Shown in pieces: positions 8,263 to 15,227 of a stretch of DNA of 20,906 bases. Below the pieces are notes generated by a model. It did no database searches. It was not told the origin of the DNA and saw only the letters and a program-made list of their open reading frames with translations. The stretch comes from Acidobacteriota bacterium (lineage in GTDB: Bacteria > Acidobacteriota > Vicinamibacteria > Vicinamibacterales > 2-12-FULL-66-21): the NCBI GenBank assembly GCA_013694635.1, contig JACDCA010000382.1:1-20906 (forward strand). Direction: 5' to 3'. Position 1 is the stretch's first letter; every line of letters starts with the position of its first letter. The translations under genes and the position numbers were made by a program.

Positions 8263-8285
8263 GCCGGGGTGCAGGGGGCCCCGGC
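8263..8285 (+). other. GC-rich hairpin between msbA and yicC
   Basis: Perfect 7-base arms (GCCGGGG at 8263-8269 and CCCCGGC at 8279-8285) enclose a 9-base loop in the 70-base gap, ending 10 bases before the yicC ATG. No T-run follows, so it is not a standard intrinsic terminator. It could lower read-through or affect yicC translation. The role is unknown and chance is possible in such GC-rich DNA. Confidence 0.4.
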
Positions 8286-8295
8286 GATTCAAACA

Positions 8296-9186
8296 ATGAT
8301 CAAGAGCATGACGGGCTTCGCTTCGCTGACCCGCGACGACGAGGCGGCGACGATTGGCGTCACCGTCAAGTCGGTGAACCATCGGTTTCTGGACCTCCAG
8401 CTGCGGATGCCCCCTTCGCTCGGCATGCTCGAGTCAAAAGTGCGGACGCTCGTGCAGCAGCGCGTGGCGCGCGGTCGCGTCGAAGTCAGTGTGAACGTCC
8501 AGCAGCGCCGCGTGCCGTCGCTGGAAGTGGAATTGAACGAGCCGTTTCTGGACGCGCTGAGCGGCGCGCTGGAGCGGGCGCGGGAGCGCGGGCATATCGC
8601 CGGCACCATGACGCCGGGGGACCTGCTGCGGTTTCCCCAGGCGCTGGCCATTCGCGAGAAGCAGGAGGTCCCCGCAGGGGCCGACGATCAGCTGATGATC
8701 CGCGTCGAGGAGGCGATTGCCGCCGCGCTCAACGACCTCGACGTCATGCGGACGAAGGAAGGGGAATTCCTCCGTTCGGATCTCGAGGGGCGGCGGCGGC
8801 TCCTCGGCGATCTCTTCGAGCGCGTCTACAAAGCGTCAGAGGAGGGGATGAGCAGCCGTCGGACCCGCCTCGAAGAGCGGGTGCGCGATCTGCGGGCGGA
8901 ACCGCTCGCGGACGAGATACTCGTCGCGCAGGAAATCGCGAAATTCGTGGGACGCTCTGACATCACCGAGGAGGTCGTGCGGTTCCGGGGGCACCTGGAA
9001 CACTGGCGGGCGCTGTCGGAAGGGCCCGAGCCATGCGGCCGTAAGCTGGACTTCCTGCTGCAGGAGATGAACCGCGAGGTGAATACGGTCGGTTCCAAGG
9101 CGGAGGGGACGTCGGTATCAGAGTTGATCGTGTCGCTGAAGGCCGAGCTCGAGAAGATGCGGGAGCAGGTCCAGAATGTCGAATAA
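8296..9186 (+). CDS. yicC: YicC/YloC-family endoribonuclease
   Basis: The 296-residue product begins MIKSMTGFASL, the invariant N-terminus of the YicC/YloC family, and continues VKSVNHRFLDLQLRMP. The C-terminal domain contains KLDFLLQEMNREVNTVGSKA, the most conserved stretch of the family, and ends in a helical region LIVSLKAELEKMREQVQN. E. coli YicC is reported as an endoribonuclease that promotes decay of the small RNA RyhB. The wider role in other bacteria is poorly known. The ATG at 8296 is chosen from the family N-terminus. An in-frame start nine codons earlier would add MQGAPAIQT, which is not family-like. The 3' end overlaps gmk by 11 bases, and yicC-gmk linkage is common across bacteria. 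Confidence 0.93.
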   Translation: MIKSMTGFASLTRDDEAATIGVTVKSVNHRFLDLQLRMPPSLGMLESKVRTLVQQRVARGRVEVSVNVQQRRVPSLEVELNEPFLDALSGALERARERGHIAGTMTPGDLLRFPQALAIREKQEVPAGADDQLMIRVEEAIAAALNDLDVMRTKEGEFLRSDLEGRRRLLGDLFERVYKASEEGMSSRRTRLEERVRDLRAEPLADEILVAQEIAKFVGRSDITEEVVRFRGHLEHWRALSEGPEPCGRKLDFLLQEMNREVNTVGSKAEGTSVSELIVSLKAELEKMREQVQNVE

Positions 9187-9832
9187 CCCCTCGACAGGCT
9201 CAGCGCGGGGACGGGGGCAGTTGTTCGTCGTTTCCGCCCCTTCCGGGACGGGAAAGACGACCGTTGTGGAGCGGCTGGTCCAGACCGTCTCCGACCTGGT
9301 CCTGTCGCGGTCCTACACGTCCCGTCAAACACGAGAAGGAGAATCGAACGGGGTCGACTATAATTTCGTTACCCGCTCCCGCTTCGAAGAAATGATCGCC
9401 GCCGAGGAATTCCTCGAGTGGGCCGATGTGTTCGGTAACCTGTACGGCACCTGCGCCTCCGATACCGAGCGCGATCTCGCGCAGGGGCAGGATGTCGTGC
9501 TCGTGATCGACGTCCAGGGGGCGCGGCAGGTCCGGCAGCGCTACCGGGATACCGTGGGCATCTTCGTGATGCCGCCGTCGTTCGACGTGCTGGAGCAGCG
9601 GCTGCGCGGCCGCAGCAAGGATGCCGAGGACGCGATGCAGCGCCGGCTCCGCACGGCGCGCAACGAAGTCGCCGCTTTCTCGGAGTACGACTACGTCATC
9701 GTCAACGACGAACTGGAAGCCTGCGTGGATCGCCTCCGCGCGATCGTGCTGGCGGAACGCGCACGGCTGAAGTCGGTCCAGGCCGAGGCCGAGCGCATCG
9801 TGGACAGTTTCAATGAAAGGGCACCACAGTGA
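9176..9832 (+). CDS. gmk: guanylate kinase
   Basis: The 218-residue enzyme phosphorylates GMP to GDP with ATP, an essential step in GTP and dGTP supply. After a 14-residue tail comes LFVVSAPSGTGKTT, with the P-loop at about 22-29. The GMP-binding part follows: SYTSRQTREGE, then VDYNFVTRSRFEEMI, FLEWADVFGNLYGT and VLVIDVQGARQVRQRY. LRGRSKDAEDAMQRRL is the lid. The length is slightly above the usual 205 because of the extra N-terminal tail, whose bases (9187-9210) look like a dispersed repeat. The start overlaps yicC and the stop overlaps rpoZ as GTGA. The gmk-rpoZ pair is widely conserved. Confidence 0.96.
   Translation: MSNNPSTGSARGRGQLFVVSAPSGTGKTTVVERLVQTVSDLVLSRSYTSRQTREGESNGVDYNFVTRSRFEEMIAAEEFLEWADVFGNLYGTCASDTERDLAQGQDVVLVIDVQGARQVRQRYRDTVGIFVMPPSFDVLEQRLRGRSKDAEDAMQRRLRTARNEVAAFSEYDYVIVNDELEACVDRLRAIVLAERARLKSVQAEAERIVDSFNERAPQ
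9187..9210 (+). repeat. dispersed-repeat-like segment inside the 5' end of gmk
   Basis: A 24-base stretch begins CCCC, contains the core TCGACAGGCTCAG and ends GGGG. It resembles, from memory, the common environmental REP-like motif CTTCGACAAGCTCAGG. It is read in frame as about eight gmk residues before the P-loop domain. Only one copy is present in the window, so repeat status is inferred from resemblance. Confidence 0.4.
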
Positions 9833-10008
9833 AAGTGAACGATAGAGCAGTGACGGGGAACGCCTTCGAGTTCGTGACGATTGCCGGCGCCCGCGCGCGC
9901 CAGCTGCTGCGCGGCTGCACACCCAAGGTCGAGGGGAGCAGCAAGCCGGCTCGCCTGGCGCAGAAGGAAGTCACCGCGGGCAAGGTGCAGAAGATCGAGA
10001 AGGAGTAG
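9829..10008 (+). CDS. rpoZ: RNA polymerase omega subunit (short form)
   Basis: This small gene of 59 codons lies between gmk and coaBC. The product reads VKVNDRAVTGNAFEFVTIAG, then ARARQLLRGCTPKVEGSSKP and ARLAQKEVTAGKVQKIEKE. The FEFVTIAGARARQLLRG helix and the later A-QKEV-AGKV helix correspond to the conserved omega core that wraps the beta-prime C-terminus and aids polymerase assembly. E. coli omega has 91 residues, so this is a minimal form lacking an acidic tail. The GTG at 9829 overlaps the gmk stop as GTGA, with GAAAGG 8 bases upstream. A GTG two codons later is an alternative. Position directly after gmk strongly supports the call. Confidence 0.88.
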   Translation: MKVNDRAVTGNAFEFVTIAGARARQLLRGCTPKVEGSSKPARLAQKEVTAGKVQKIEKE

Positions 10009-10032
10009 CCAGTCATCAGTGGCGAGTGATCA

Positions 10033-11244
10033 ATGGCTCTGATCGCTCTTGGCGTGAGCGGCGGGATCGGCGCCTATAAGGCAGTCGAGATCGCGCGCGG
10101 GCTTCAGACGCGCGGGCATGACGTCGCCGCGATCATGACGCGGTCTGCCCGGCGGTTTGTCGGGCCTGTGACCTTCGAGGCGATCACGCGCCGGCGGGTG
10201 ATCACGGACCAGTTCGCCGCGGGGGCGAACTCCGACATCGAGCACATCCAGCTCGCGACCGATATCGGCCTGCTCGTCGTGGCCCCCGCCACGGCCAACG
10301 TAATCGGCAAGTTCGCGCACGGCATCGCGGACGATTTTCTTTCGTCCCTCTATCTCGCGACACGCGCGCCGGTGCTGATGGCGCCGGCCATGAACACCAA
10401 CATGCTCGAGCACGAAGCGGTGCGCGCCAACCTGACGACGCTGGCGGCGCGCGGCGTCCGTTTCGTCGACCCCGGCGACGGCTACCTGGCGTGTGGATGG
10501 ATCGGTAAAGGCCGCCTGGCCGAGCCCGAGCAGGTGGTCGAGGCGGCCGATGCCATTCTCGCTCCTCCCGGCAGCCTCCTCGGCAGGTGCGCGGTCGTCA
10601 CAGCCGGACCGACGTACGAAGACATCGACGCCGTCCGGTACATCGGCAACCGGTCGAGCGGGCGGATGGGTTATGCGCTGGCCGCCGAAGCGGCTCGCCG
10701 CGGCGCCCGGGTGATCCTCATTTCCGGCCCGTCGATGCTGCCGCCGCCTTCCAACGTCGAAGTGATCCGCGTCCGCAGCGCGTCGGAGATGCAGGCCGCG
10801 GTGAACGCGCACCTGTCGTCGGCCGATCTGCTGGTGATGGCGGCCGCCGTCGCCGATTACACGCCGGACCAGCGCACGGACGGGAAGATCGAAAAGTCCG
10901 ATGGTCCCCTCGGGCTCACGCTCGTGCGAACTCCCGACATCCTCGCTGACGCCGGCCGCGCCCGCGGCTCGGCGAATCGTCCGGTGCTCATTGGTTTCGC
11001 GGCCGAAAGCGGCGATCCCGTCGAACGGGGGCGGGCGAAACTTCGAGCAAAACGCGCGGACATGATCGTGGCGAACGACATCAGCCGCGCCGACACAGGG
11101 TTCGACAGCGAGACCAACGCCGTCACGATCCTCACCGCCACCGGCGACGAAGCAATTCCACTCGCCTCGAAGTCCCGGATCGCGGCGCTCATCCTCGACC
11201 GCGCCGAGAAGCTCCTCTCTCCGGTTCCGGCGCGGTCTGTCTGA
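10033..11244 (+). CDS. coaBC: bifunctional phosphopantothenoylcysteine decarboxylase / phosphopantothenate-cysteine ligase
   Basis: The 403-residue protein carries out two steps of coenzyme A synthesis: CTP-dependent joining of cysteine to 4'-phosphopantothenate (CoaB), then FMN-dependent decarboxylation (CoaC). The N-terminal CoaC domain shows LGVSGGIGAYKAVEIARGL, the active-site His71 in IEHIQLA, the PAMNTNM substrate motif (118-124) and Cys154 in GYLACGWIGKGR. The C-terminal CoaB domain starts near residue 190 with VVTAGPTYEDIDAVRYIGNR, followed by SSGRMGYALA, MAAAVADYTP, GKIEKSDG and VANDISRADTGFDSETN. Length and catalytic residues are normal. It lies 24 bases after rpoZ in the same direction. 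The ATG at 10033 has no strong Shine-Dalgarno sequence. Confidence 0.96.
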   Translation: MALIALGVSGGIGAYKAVEIARGLQTRGHDVAAIMTRSARRFVGPVTFEAITRRRVITDQFAAGANSDIEHIQLATDIGLLVVAPATANVIGKFAHGIADDFLSSLYLATRAPVLMAPAMNTNMLEHEAVRANLTTLAARGVRFVDPGDGYLACGWIGKGRLAEPEQVVEAADAILAPPGSLLGRCAVVTAGPTYEDIDAVRYIGNRSSGRMGYALAAEAARRGARVILISGPSMLPPPSNVEVIRVRSASEMQAAVNAHLSSADLLVMAAAVADYTPDQRTDGKIEKSDGPLGLTLVRTPDILADAGRARGSANRPVLIGFAAESGDPVERGRAKLRAKRADMIVANDISRADTGFDSETNAVTILTATGDEAIPLASKSRIAALILDRAEKLLSPVPARSV

Positions 11245-11257
11245 CGCGGCGTAGCGT

Positions 11258-11980
11258 ATGGACCCCAGACAGGTAGCCGAACACCTCCGCCTCTACCAGG
11301 AGCTTGGAGTGACTGGGATCAGCCGCGATGCTCGCTGGCGCTCGCGCGAGGTTGCGATCGAGCCTGAAGAGGTAACGGGGACGCCTGCTGCGGGTACGAT
11401 CCTGAGCCTCCAGGAAATTCGCGAGGATATCGGCGACTGCACGCGGTGCAAGCTGCACACGCTCGGGCGGAAGCAGATCGTCTTTGGCGTCGGCAATCCG
11501 AACGCGGACCTGATGTTCGTCGGCGAGGCGCCGGGAGCCGATGAGGATGTGCAGGGCATACCGTTTGTGGGCCGCGCGGGGCAGCTGCTCACGAAGATGA
11601 TCGAGGCGATGGGATTCGGCCGCGACGAGGTGTACATCGCCAACGTCATCAAATGCCGCCCGCCCGAGAACCGCAATCCCGATCCGGACGAAGTCGAACG
11701 GTGCGAGCCGTTCCTCTTCAAGCAGATCGACTCGATCCAGCCGAAAGTGATCGTCGCGCTCGGCGCGTTTGCGGCGAAGGCTCTGCTGAAGACGCAGGAC
11801 CCGATCTCGCGCCTGCGCGGCCGCGTCTACGATTACCACGGCGCGCAGCTGATCCCCACGTTTCATCCGTCCTTCCTGCTGCGCAGCCCGAACCAGAAGA
11901 AATACGCCTGGGACGATCTGAAGAAGGCGCTCGCGCTCCTCGATCGCCAGCCGCCACGTCAGCCTTCGGAGTCCGCGTAA
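11258..11980 (+). CDS. family-4 (iron-sulfur) uracil-DNA glycosylase
   Basis: The 240-residue protein has the family-4 uracil-DNA glycosylase core, which removes uracil arising from cytosine deamination. Motif 1 reads [19 protein letters not shown] and motif 2 reads TFHPSFLLR. Four cysteines at 61, 64, 133 and 149 (C-x2-C and C-x15-C) have the spacing that holds a 4Fe-4S cluster in this family. [17 protein letters not shown] lies between them. About 55 poorly conserved residues precede the core, slightly longer than in compact thermophile homologues. It sits 13 bases after coaBC and 6 bases before priA, so it is probably co-transcribed with a replication-restart gene. Older annotations call such proteins phage SPO1 DNA polymerase-related, but the residues here support a glycosylase. 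Confidence 0.92.
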   Translation: MDPRQVAEHLRLYQELGVTGISRDARWRSREVAIEPEEVTGTPAAGTILSLQEIREDIGDCTRCKLHTLGRKQIVFGVGNPNADLMFVGEAPGADEDVQGIPFVGRAGQLLTKMIEAMGFGRDEVYIANVIKCRPPENRNPDPDEVERCEPFLFKQIDSIQPKVIVALGAFAAKALLKTQDPISRLRGRVYDYHGAQLIPTFHPSFLLRSPNQKKYAWDDLKKALALLDRQPPRQPSESA

Positions 11981-11986
11981 ACGCTC

Positions 11987-14419
11987 TTGCGGTTGACTCG
12001 TGTTGCCGTCCCCGTGCCTTCGCTCGAGGCACTGACGTACCGCGTTCCCGACACACTCCCGGATCCCGTCGCCGGCGCCCGCGTTCTCGTCCCTCTCGGC
12101 ACGCGAATTATTACTGGCGTAGTCGTGGGCTCCGTTGCCTCCGCGTCCTCCCCGAGCCCCGAGTCCCCAGCCCCCAGCCCCGATGTCAAGGATGTGATCG
12201 ACGTCCTCGACGAGACCGCATTTCTGCCCGAAGACGTCCTGCGGCTGGTGCAGTGGACATCGGAGTACTACGCGTGCGGAGCAGGCGAGGCACTAGCCGC
12301 CGCGATGCCGCCGCGCGCGTGGATCGAGAGCGAGCGCCACGCGCAGATCACGGCGGCTGGCGCAGCGCAGGCAGCGGCCGAGAGCGGCGCGCGCGCGGAG
12401 ATCCTTCACGCTCTGAGTGACGGCAAGCCGAAGCGCCTCGATACCATCGCACGCCGGAGCGGTTCGTACTCCGCCATCGGCACGCTCGAGCGCGAAGGTC
12501 TGATCATCGTCACGCGTCCGCTCCAGGGAAAGGCGTCCGCATTCAGGACGGTGCGCGTCGCGACACTGACGGCGCAGGGCCACGAGGAAATCGATCCAGG
12601 CCGGCTAAAGCCGGCCTCTACCGAGGCGATTCACCTGCTTCGCGGCGCACAAGAAGGGCTCGATACGTCGGAGCTCGCGAAGCGCGGCATCAGCGCCGCG
12701 GTGGTGCGGCGACTGGTGCAGAACGGCCTCGTCGCGATTACGCGGCGCACCGTGGAGCGCGATCCGTTCGAGCAGAACGCCGCGCTGCCGCTGGTGCCGC
12801 GCAAGGAAGTGACGCTCACCCCCGAGCAGCTGGCCGCCATGGACAGCCTTGGCGCCTGGTGTGAGGCCGGCGAGTTCACCGTCGCGCTCCTGCACGGCGT
12901 GACCGGCAGCGGCAAGACGGAGATCTACCTGCGGCTCGCCGACGCGGTGCGCCGCAAGGGACGCGGAGTGCTTCTGCTGGTGCCGGAAATCGCCCTGACG
13001 CCCGCCGTCGCCGCGCTCTTCCGCGCGACGTTCGGCGAGCGCGTGGCGATCCAGCACAGCGGACTCTCCGACGGCGAGCGCCACGACCAGTGGCAGCGCA
13101 TCCGCCGGGGTGAGGTGGACGTCGTCGTCGGAACCCGCTCGGCCGTCTTCGCCCCGGTGCGATCCCTCGGTCTCGTGATCGTGGACGAAGAACACGACGG
13201 CTCCTACAAGCAGGAAGAGACACCCCGGTATCACGGGCGGGACGTTGCGGTGGTTCGAGCGCGGCAGGCCGGTGCGCTTGCTGTGCTCGGTTCCGCGACG
13301 CCGTCCATGGAGAGCTTTCACAACGCGCAGACCGGACGGTATAAGCTGCTCACGCTCGACCGCCGCGTGCTCGACCGTCCGCTCGCGTCGGTGACCATCG
13401 TCGACATGCGTGAGGAGTACGCGGCCGGCGGGCCGGACGTCATTCTCAGCGCCCCGCTCGTGACGGCCCTCGGCGAGCGTCTCGAGCGTCGGGAGCAGTC
13501 GATGGTGCTGCTGAACCGGCGCGGATTCGCGACGGTCGTTTTCTGCCGGCAGTGCGCGCACACGCTGGAGTGCCCGAACTGCAGCGTCTCGCTGACAGTG
13601 CACAAGGCGATCCGGCGCGCCCGGTGCCATTACTGTAACCACTCGATCAGGCTCCCCACCGCGTGCGTGAAGTGCGCGGGGCCCTACCTCGAACAACTTG
13701 GCTTCGGGACCGAACGCGTGGAGGCCGAGATCAGAGCGGCGTATCCGGAGGCGCGCGTTGCGCGGGTGGACCGCGACACGATGCGGCGCCGCGGTGCGAT
13801 TACCTCGCTGCTGTCGCGCTTTGCCGCCGGCGAGCTCGACATCCTCGTCGGCACGCAGATGATTGCCAAGGGACATGACTTCCCGCGCGTCACACTCGTC
13901 GGGGTGGTCTCCGCGGACGTGGGTCTTGGTCTCGCGGACTTCAGGGCGGCGGAACGGACGTTCCAGCTCCTGACACAGGTCGCCGGCCGCGCCGGCAGGG
14001 GAGAGCTGGCCGGCGATGCCCTGGTCCAGACGCTCTATCCGCGCCATTACAGCATTCAGCACGCCTGCCGTCAGGACTACAACGCGTTCTACACCGACGA
14101 GATCGAGTTCCGCCGCCGGATGCGCTATCCGCCAACCGTTGCCATGATCAACGCCGTCGTCAAAGCACGGAGCCGAGAAGGAGCGCTGGCGGATGCGGGG
14201 GAGCTGGTGCGCGCGTTGCGCTGGGGCGGAGAGCCCTACAAAGTGCTCGGCCCCGCGCCTGCGCCACTCAGCCGGCTAAAGGGGGAACATCGCGCGCAGT
14301 TCTTTATCAAGGGCACGCACCGGGCGTCGATGAGGAAAGCTCTCATCGCCGCGCTCGACGCGCGCCCCGACCTCCGCCGCCGCACGATCATCGACGTCGA
14401 TCCGATGAGCGTGCTGTAG
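11987..14419 (+). CDS. priA: primosomal protein N' (replication restart helicase PriA)
   Basis: This 810-residue superfamily-2 helicase recognises stalled forks and reloads the replicative helicase. The N-terminal 3'-end-binding domain opens RLTRVAVPVPSLEALTYRVP, and a winged-helix region precedes the helicase. Walker A is GVTGSGKTE (Lys310) and Walker B is DEEH (400-403). The cysteine-rich insert has eight cysteines at 520, 523, 529, 532, 547, 550, 560 and 563, binding two zincs. VAGRAGRGE and the family C-terminus LSRLKGEHRAQFFIKG follow. The TTG at 11987 gives the expected N-terminus, and a TTG two codons later is possible. No close Shine-Dalgarno sequence is seen. Two local insertions look non-ancestral: a Pro/Ser-rich loop (about 51-65) and a segment encoded by a perfect inverted repeat (205-210). 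It converges on the lipoprotein operon, with 6 bases between the stops. Confidence 0.95.
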   Translation: MRLTRVAVPVPSLEALTYRVPDTLPDPVAGARVLVPLGTRIITGVVVGSVASASSPSPESPAPSPDVKDVIDVLDETAFLPEDVLRLVQWTSEYYACGAGEALAAAMPPRAWIESERHAQITAAGAAQAAAESGARAEILHALSDGKPKRLDTIARRSGSYSAIGTLEREGLIIVTRPLQGKASAFRTVRVATLTAQGHEEIDPGRLKPASTEAIHLLRGAQEGLDTSELAKRGISAAVVRRLVQNGLVAITRRTVERDPFEQNAALPLVPRKEVTLTPEQLAAMDSLGAWCEAGEFTVALLHGVTGSGKTEIYLRLADAVRRKGRGVLLLVPEIALTPAVAALFRATFGERVAIQHSGLSDGERHDQWQRIRRGEVDVVVGTRSAVFAPVRSLGLVIVDEEHDGSYKQEETPRYHGRDVAVVRARQAGALAVLGSATPSMESFHNAQTGRYKLLTLDRRVLDRPLASVTIVDMREEYAAGGPDVILSAPLVTALGERLERREQSMVLLNRRGFATVVFCRQCAHTLECPNCSVSLTVHKAIRRARCHYCNHSIRLPTACVKCAGPYLEQLGFGTERVEAEIRAAYPEARVARVDRDTMRRRGAITSLLSRFAAGELDILVGTQMIAKGHDFPRVTLVGVVSADVGLGLADFRAAERTFQLLTQVAGRAGRGELAGDALVQTLYPRHYSIQHACRQDYNAFYTDEIEFRRRMRYPPTVAMINAVVKARSREGALADAGELVRALRWGGEPYKVLGPAPAPLSRLKGEHRAQFFIKGTHRASMRKALIAALDARPDLRRRTIIDVDPMSVL
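12148..12181 (+). repeat. low-complexity C-rich tract in priA
   Basis: Bases alternate CCCC with short AG or GAG spacers, coding for a Ser/Pro/Ala/Glu-rich loop (about residues 54-65) inside the PriA 3'-end-binding domain. Similar tracts are known as simple intergenic repeats in GC-rich genomes, so replication-slippage expansion is likely. Reading frame is kept. Confidence 0.5.
12599..12616 (+). repeat. perfect inverted repeat (REP-like) inside priA
   Basis: GGCCGGCT, AA, AGCCGGCC: two perfect 8-base arms around a 2-base centre. It is read in frame as Gly-Arg-Leu-Lys-Pro-Ala (205-210) in the PriA winged-helix region. A GCCGGCTTTAGCCGGC-type palindrome is, from memory, a frequent dispersed element in acidobacterial genomes. 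Only one copy is in this window. Confidence 0.5.
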
Positions 14420-14425
14420 CCCGGG

Positions 14426-15205
14426 TTATTTCTTAAAGCGAACGCGGATGCCCTGGGCAAGCTGCTCCGGGGTCATCGCGTTCATCGTCTTCAGGTCGTA
14501 CTCCCAGAGGAGCGCCTGGCCTTCCTTCCGCGTCGCGTTGTGATCGACCACCTCTAGCGGCGTGTCGATCCTGAACGCGAACCGCAGGCCCTTGAACGAG
14601 TCCTCCACCATCTTCAGGTCCGCGCCCGACATGTTCATTTGCGAGGACTGGGCCTTCTGCTCGGCCGCCGGATTGGTCGCCTCCATCGTCATCAGGAGCG
14701 TGCTGCCCTCGTCCTTCACAAGCAGACCAGGGAACGGTCGATCAAACGGGTTCGCCGGCCCGGGCCCCGCGGCTGCAGCCCCTGTCTTGCCACTCATCTG
14801 GATCTGCGCCAGCTTCGAGACGTTATCGAACGCGAGGTTGAACCGCGCCGTGATCTTCAACCCGTCTTCCTTGACCGAGCTGCTCAGAAGCTTGACGCCG
14901 GGCGGCAGACTCTTCTCCATCTGCTCCTTCTGCGCCATGTTCGTCGTCGTCTTGGTCTTGCCCGATGCGAGGAACTCCTTCTTCGCCTTCTCGATCTCGG
15001 CGGCCGTCGGCTCACCCTTCTGGTCGGTCATCTCCCGCTGCATCTTCAGCATGAACAGCACCATCGGCTCCATGTTGACCGTCATGGTGAAACCAGCTTC
15101 GCCGGACATGTCCTTCTGTAGCTTCATCGCCTGCTCGACGTCGAAGCACGCCGATACGAAGGGCAGGCAGACCGCGAGCGCAACCGCGACGATTCTGTCT
15201 CTCAT
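14426..15205 (-). CDS. predicted lipoprotein, paralogue A
   Basis: The 259-residue product has a signal peptide (MRDRIVAVALAVCLPF) ending in the lipobox FVSAC, so it should be lipidated at Cys20 and anchored to a membrane facing the periplasm. The mature part begins FDVEQAMKLQKDMSGEAGF, has a basic helical stretch around AEIEKAKKEFLASGKTKTTT, then LPPGVKLLSSS and RFNLAFDNVSKLAQIQ. It ends VVDHNATRKEGQALLWEYDL and MTPEQLAQGIRVRFKK. The N-terminal part faintly recalls the LppM-type lipoprotein domain, but I cannot assign a function. GGAGG (15217-15213) lies 7 bases before the ATG. It follows its paralogue by 22 bases and is the last gene of the HU-protease-lipoprotein operon. It faces priA. Confidence 0.85.
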   Translation of the reverse strand: MRDRIVAVALAVCLPFVSACFDVEQAMKLQKDMSGEAGFTMTVNMEPMVLFMLKMQREMTDQKGEPTAAEIEKAKKEFLASGKTKTTTNMAQKEQMEKSLPPGVKLLSSSVKEDGLKITARFNLAFDNVSKLAQIQMSGKTGAAAAGPGPANPFDRPFPGLLVKDEGSTLLMTMEATNPAAEQKAQSSQMNMSGADLKMVEDSFKGLRFAFRIDTPLEVVDHNATRKEGQALLWEYDLKTMNAMTPEQLAQGIRVRFKK

Positions 15206-15227
15206 CTCACGTCCTCCACGGACCGGC

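Noticed and set aside
9248..9922. Minus-strand open frame across gmk as a separate gene
   Set aside because: It is antisense to guanylate kinase, with no start signal and no domain pattern.
10009..10032. Short gap with CATCAGT and AGTGATCA resembling an operator
   Set aside because: The inverted symmetry is imperfect and short. The gap lies inside an operon, and nothing supports a binding site.
12605..14062. 485-codon minus-strand open frame across priA
   Set aside because: Antisense to PriA helicase motifs and zinc cysteines. It has no recognisable protein pattern.
14272..14281. GCCGGCTAAA resembling half of the priA palindrome
   Set aside because: It encodes the conserved PriA motif LSRLKG and lacks the second arm, so it is ordinary coding sequence.
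14420..14426. CCCGGG palindrome between priA and lipoprotein A as a terminator
   Set aside because: It has no loop and no T-run on either strand long enough for intrinsic termination.
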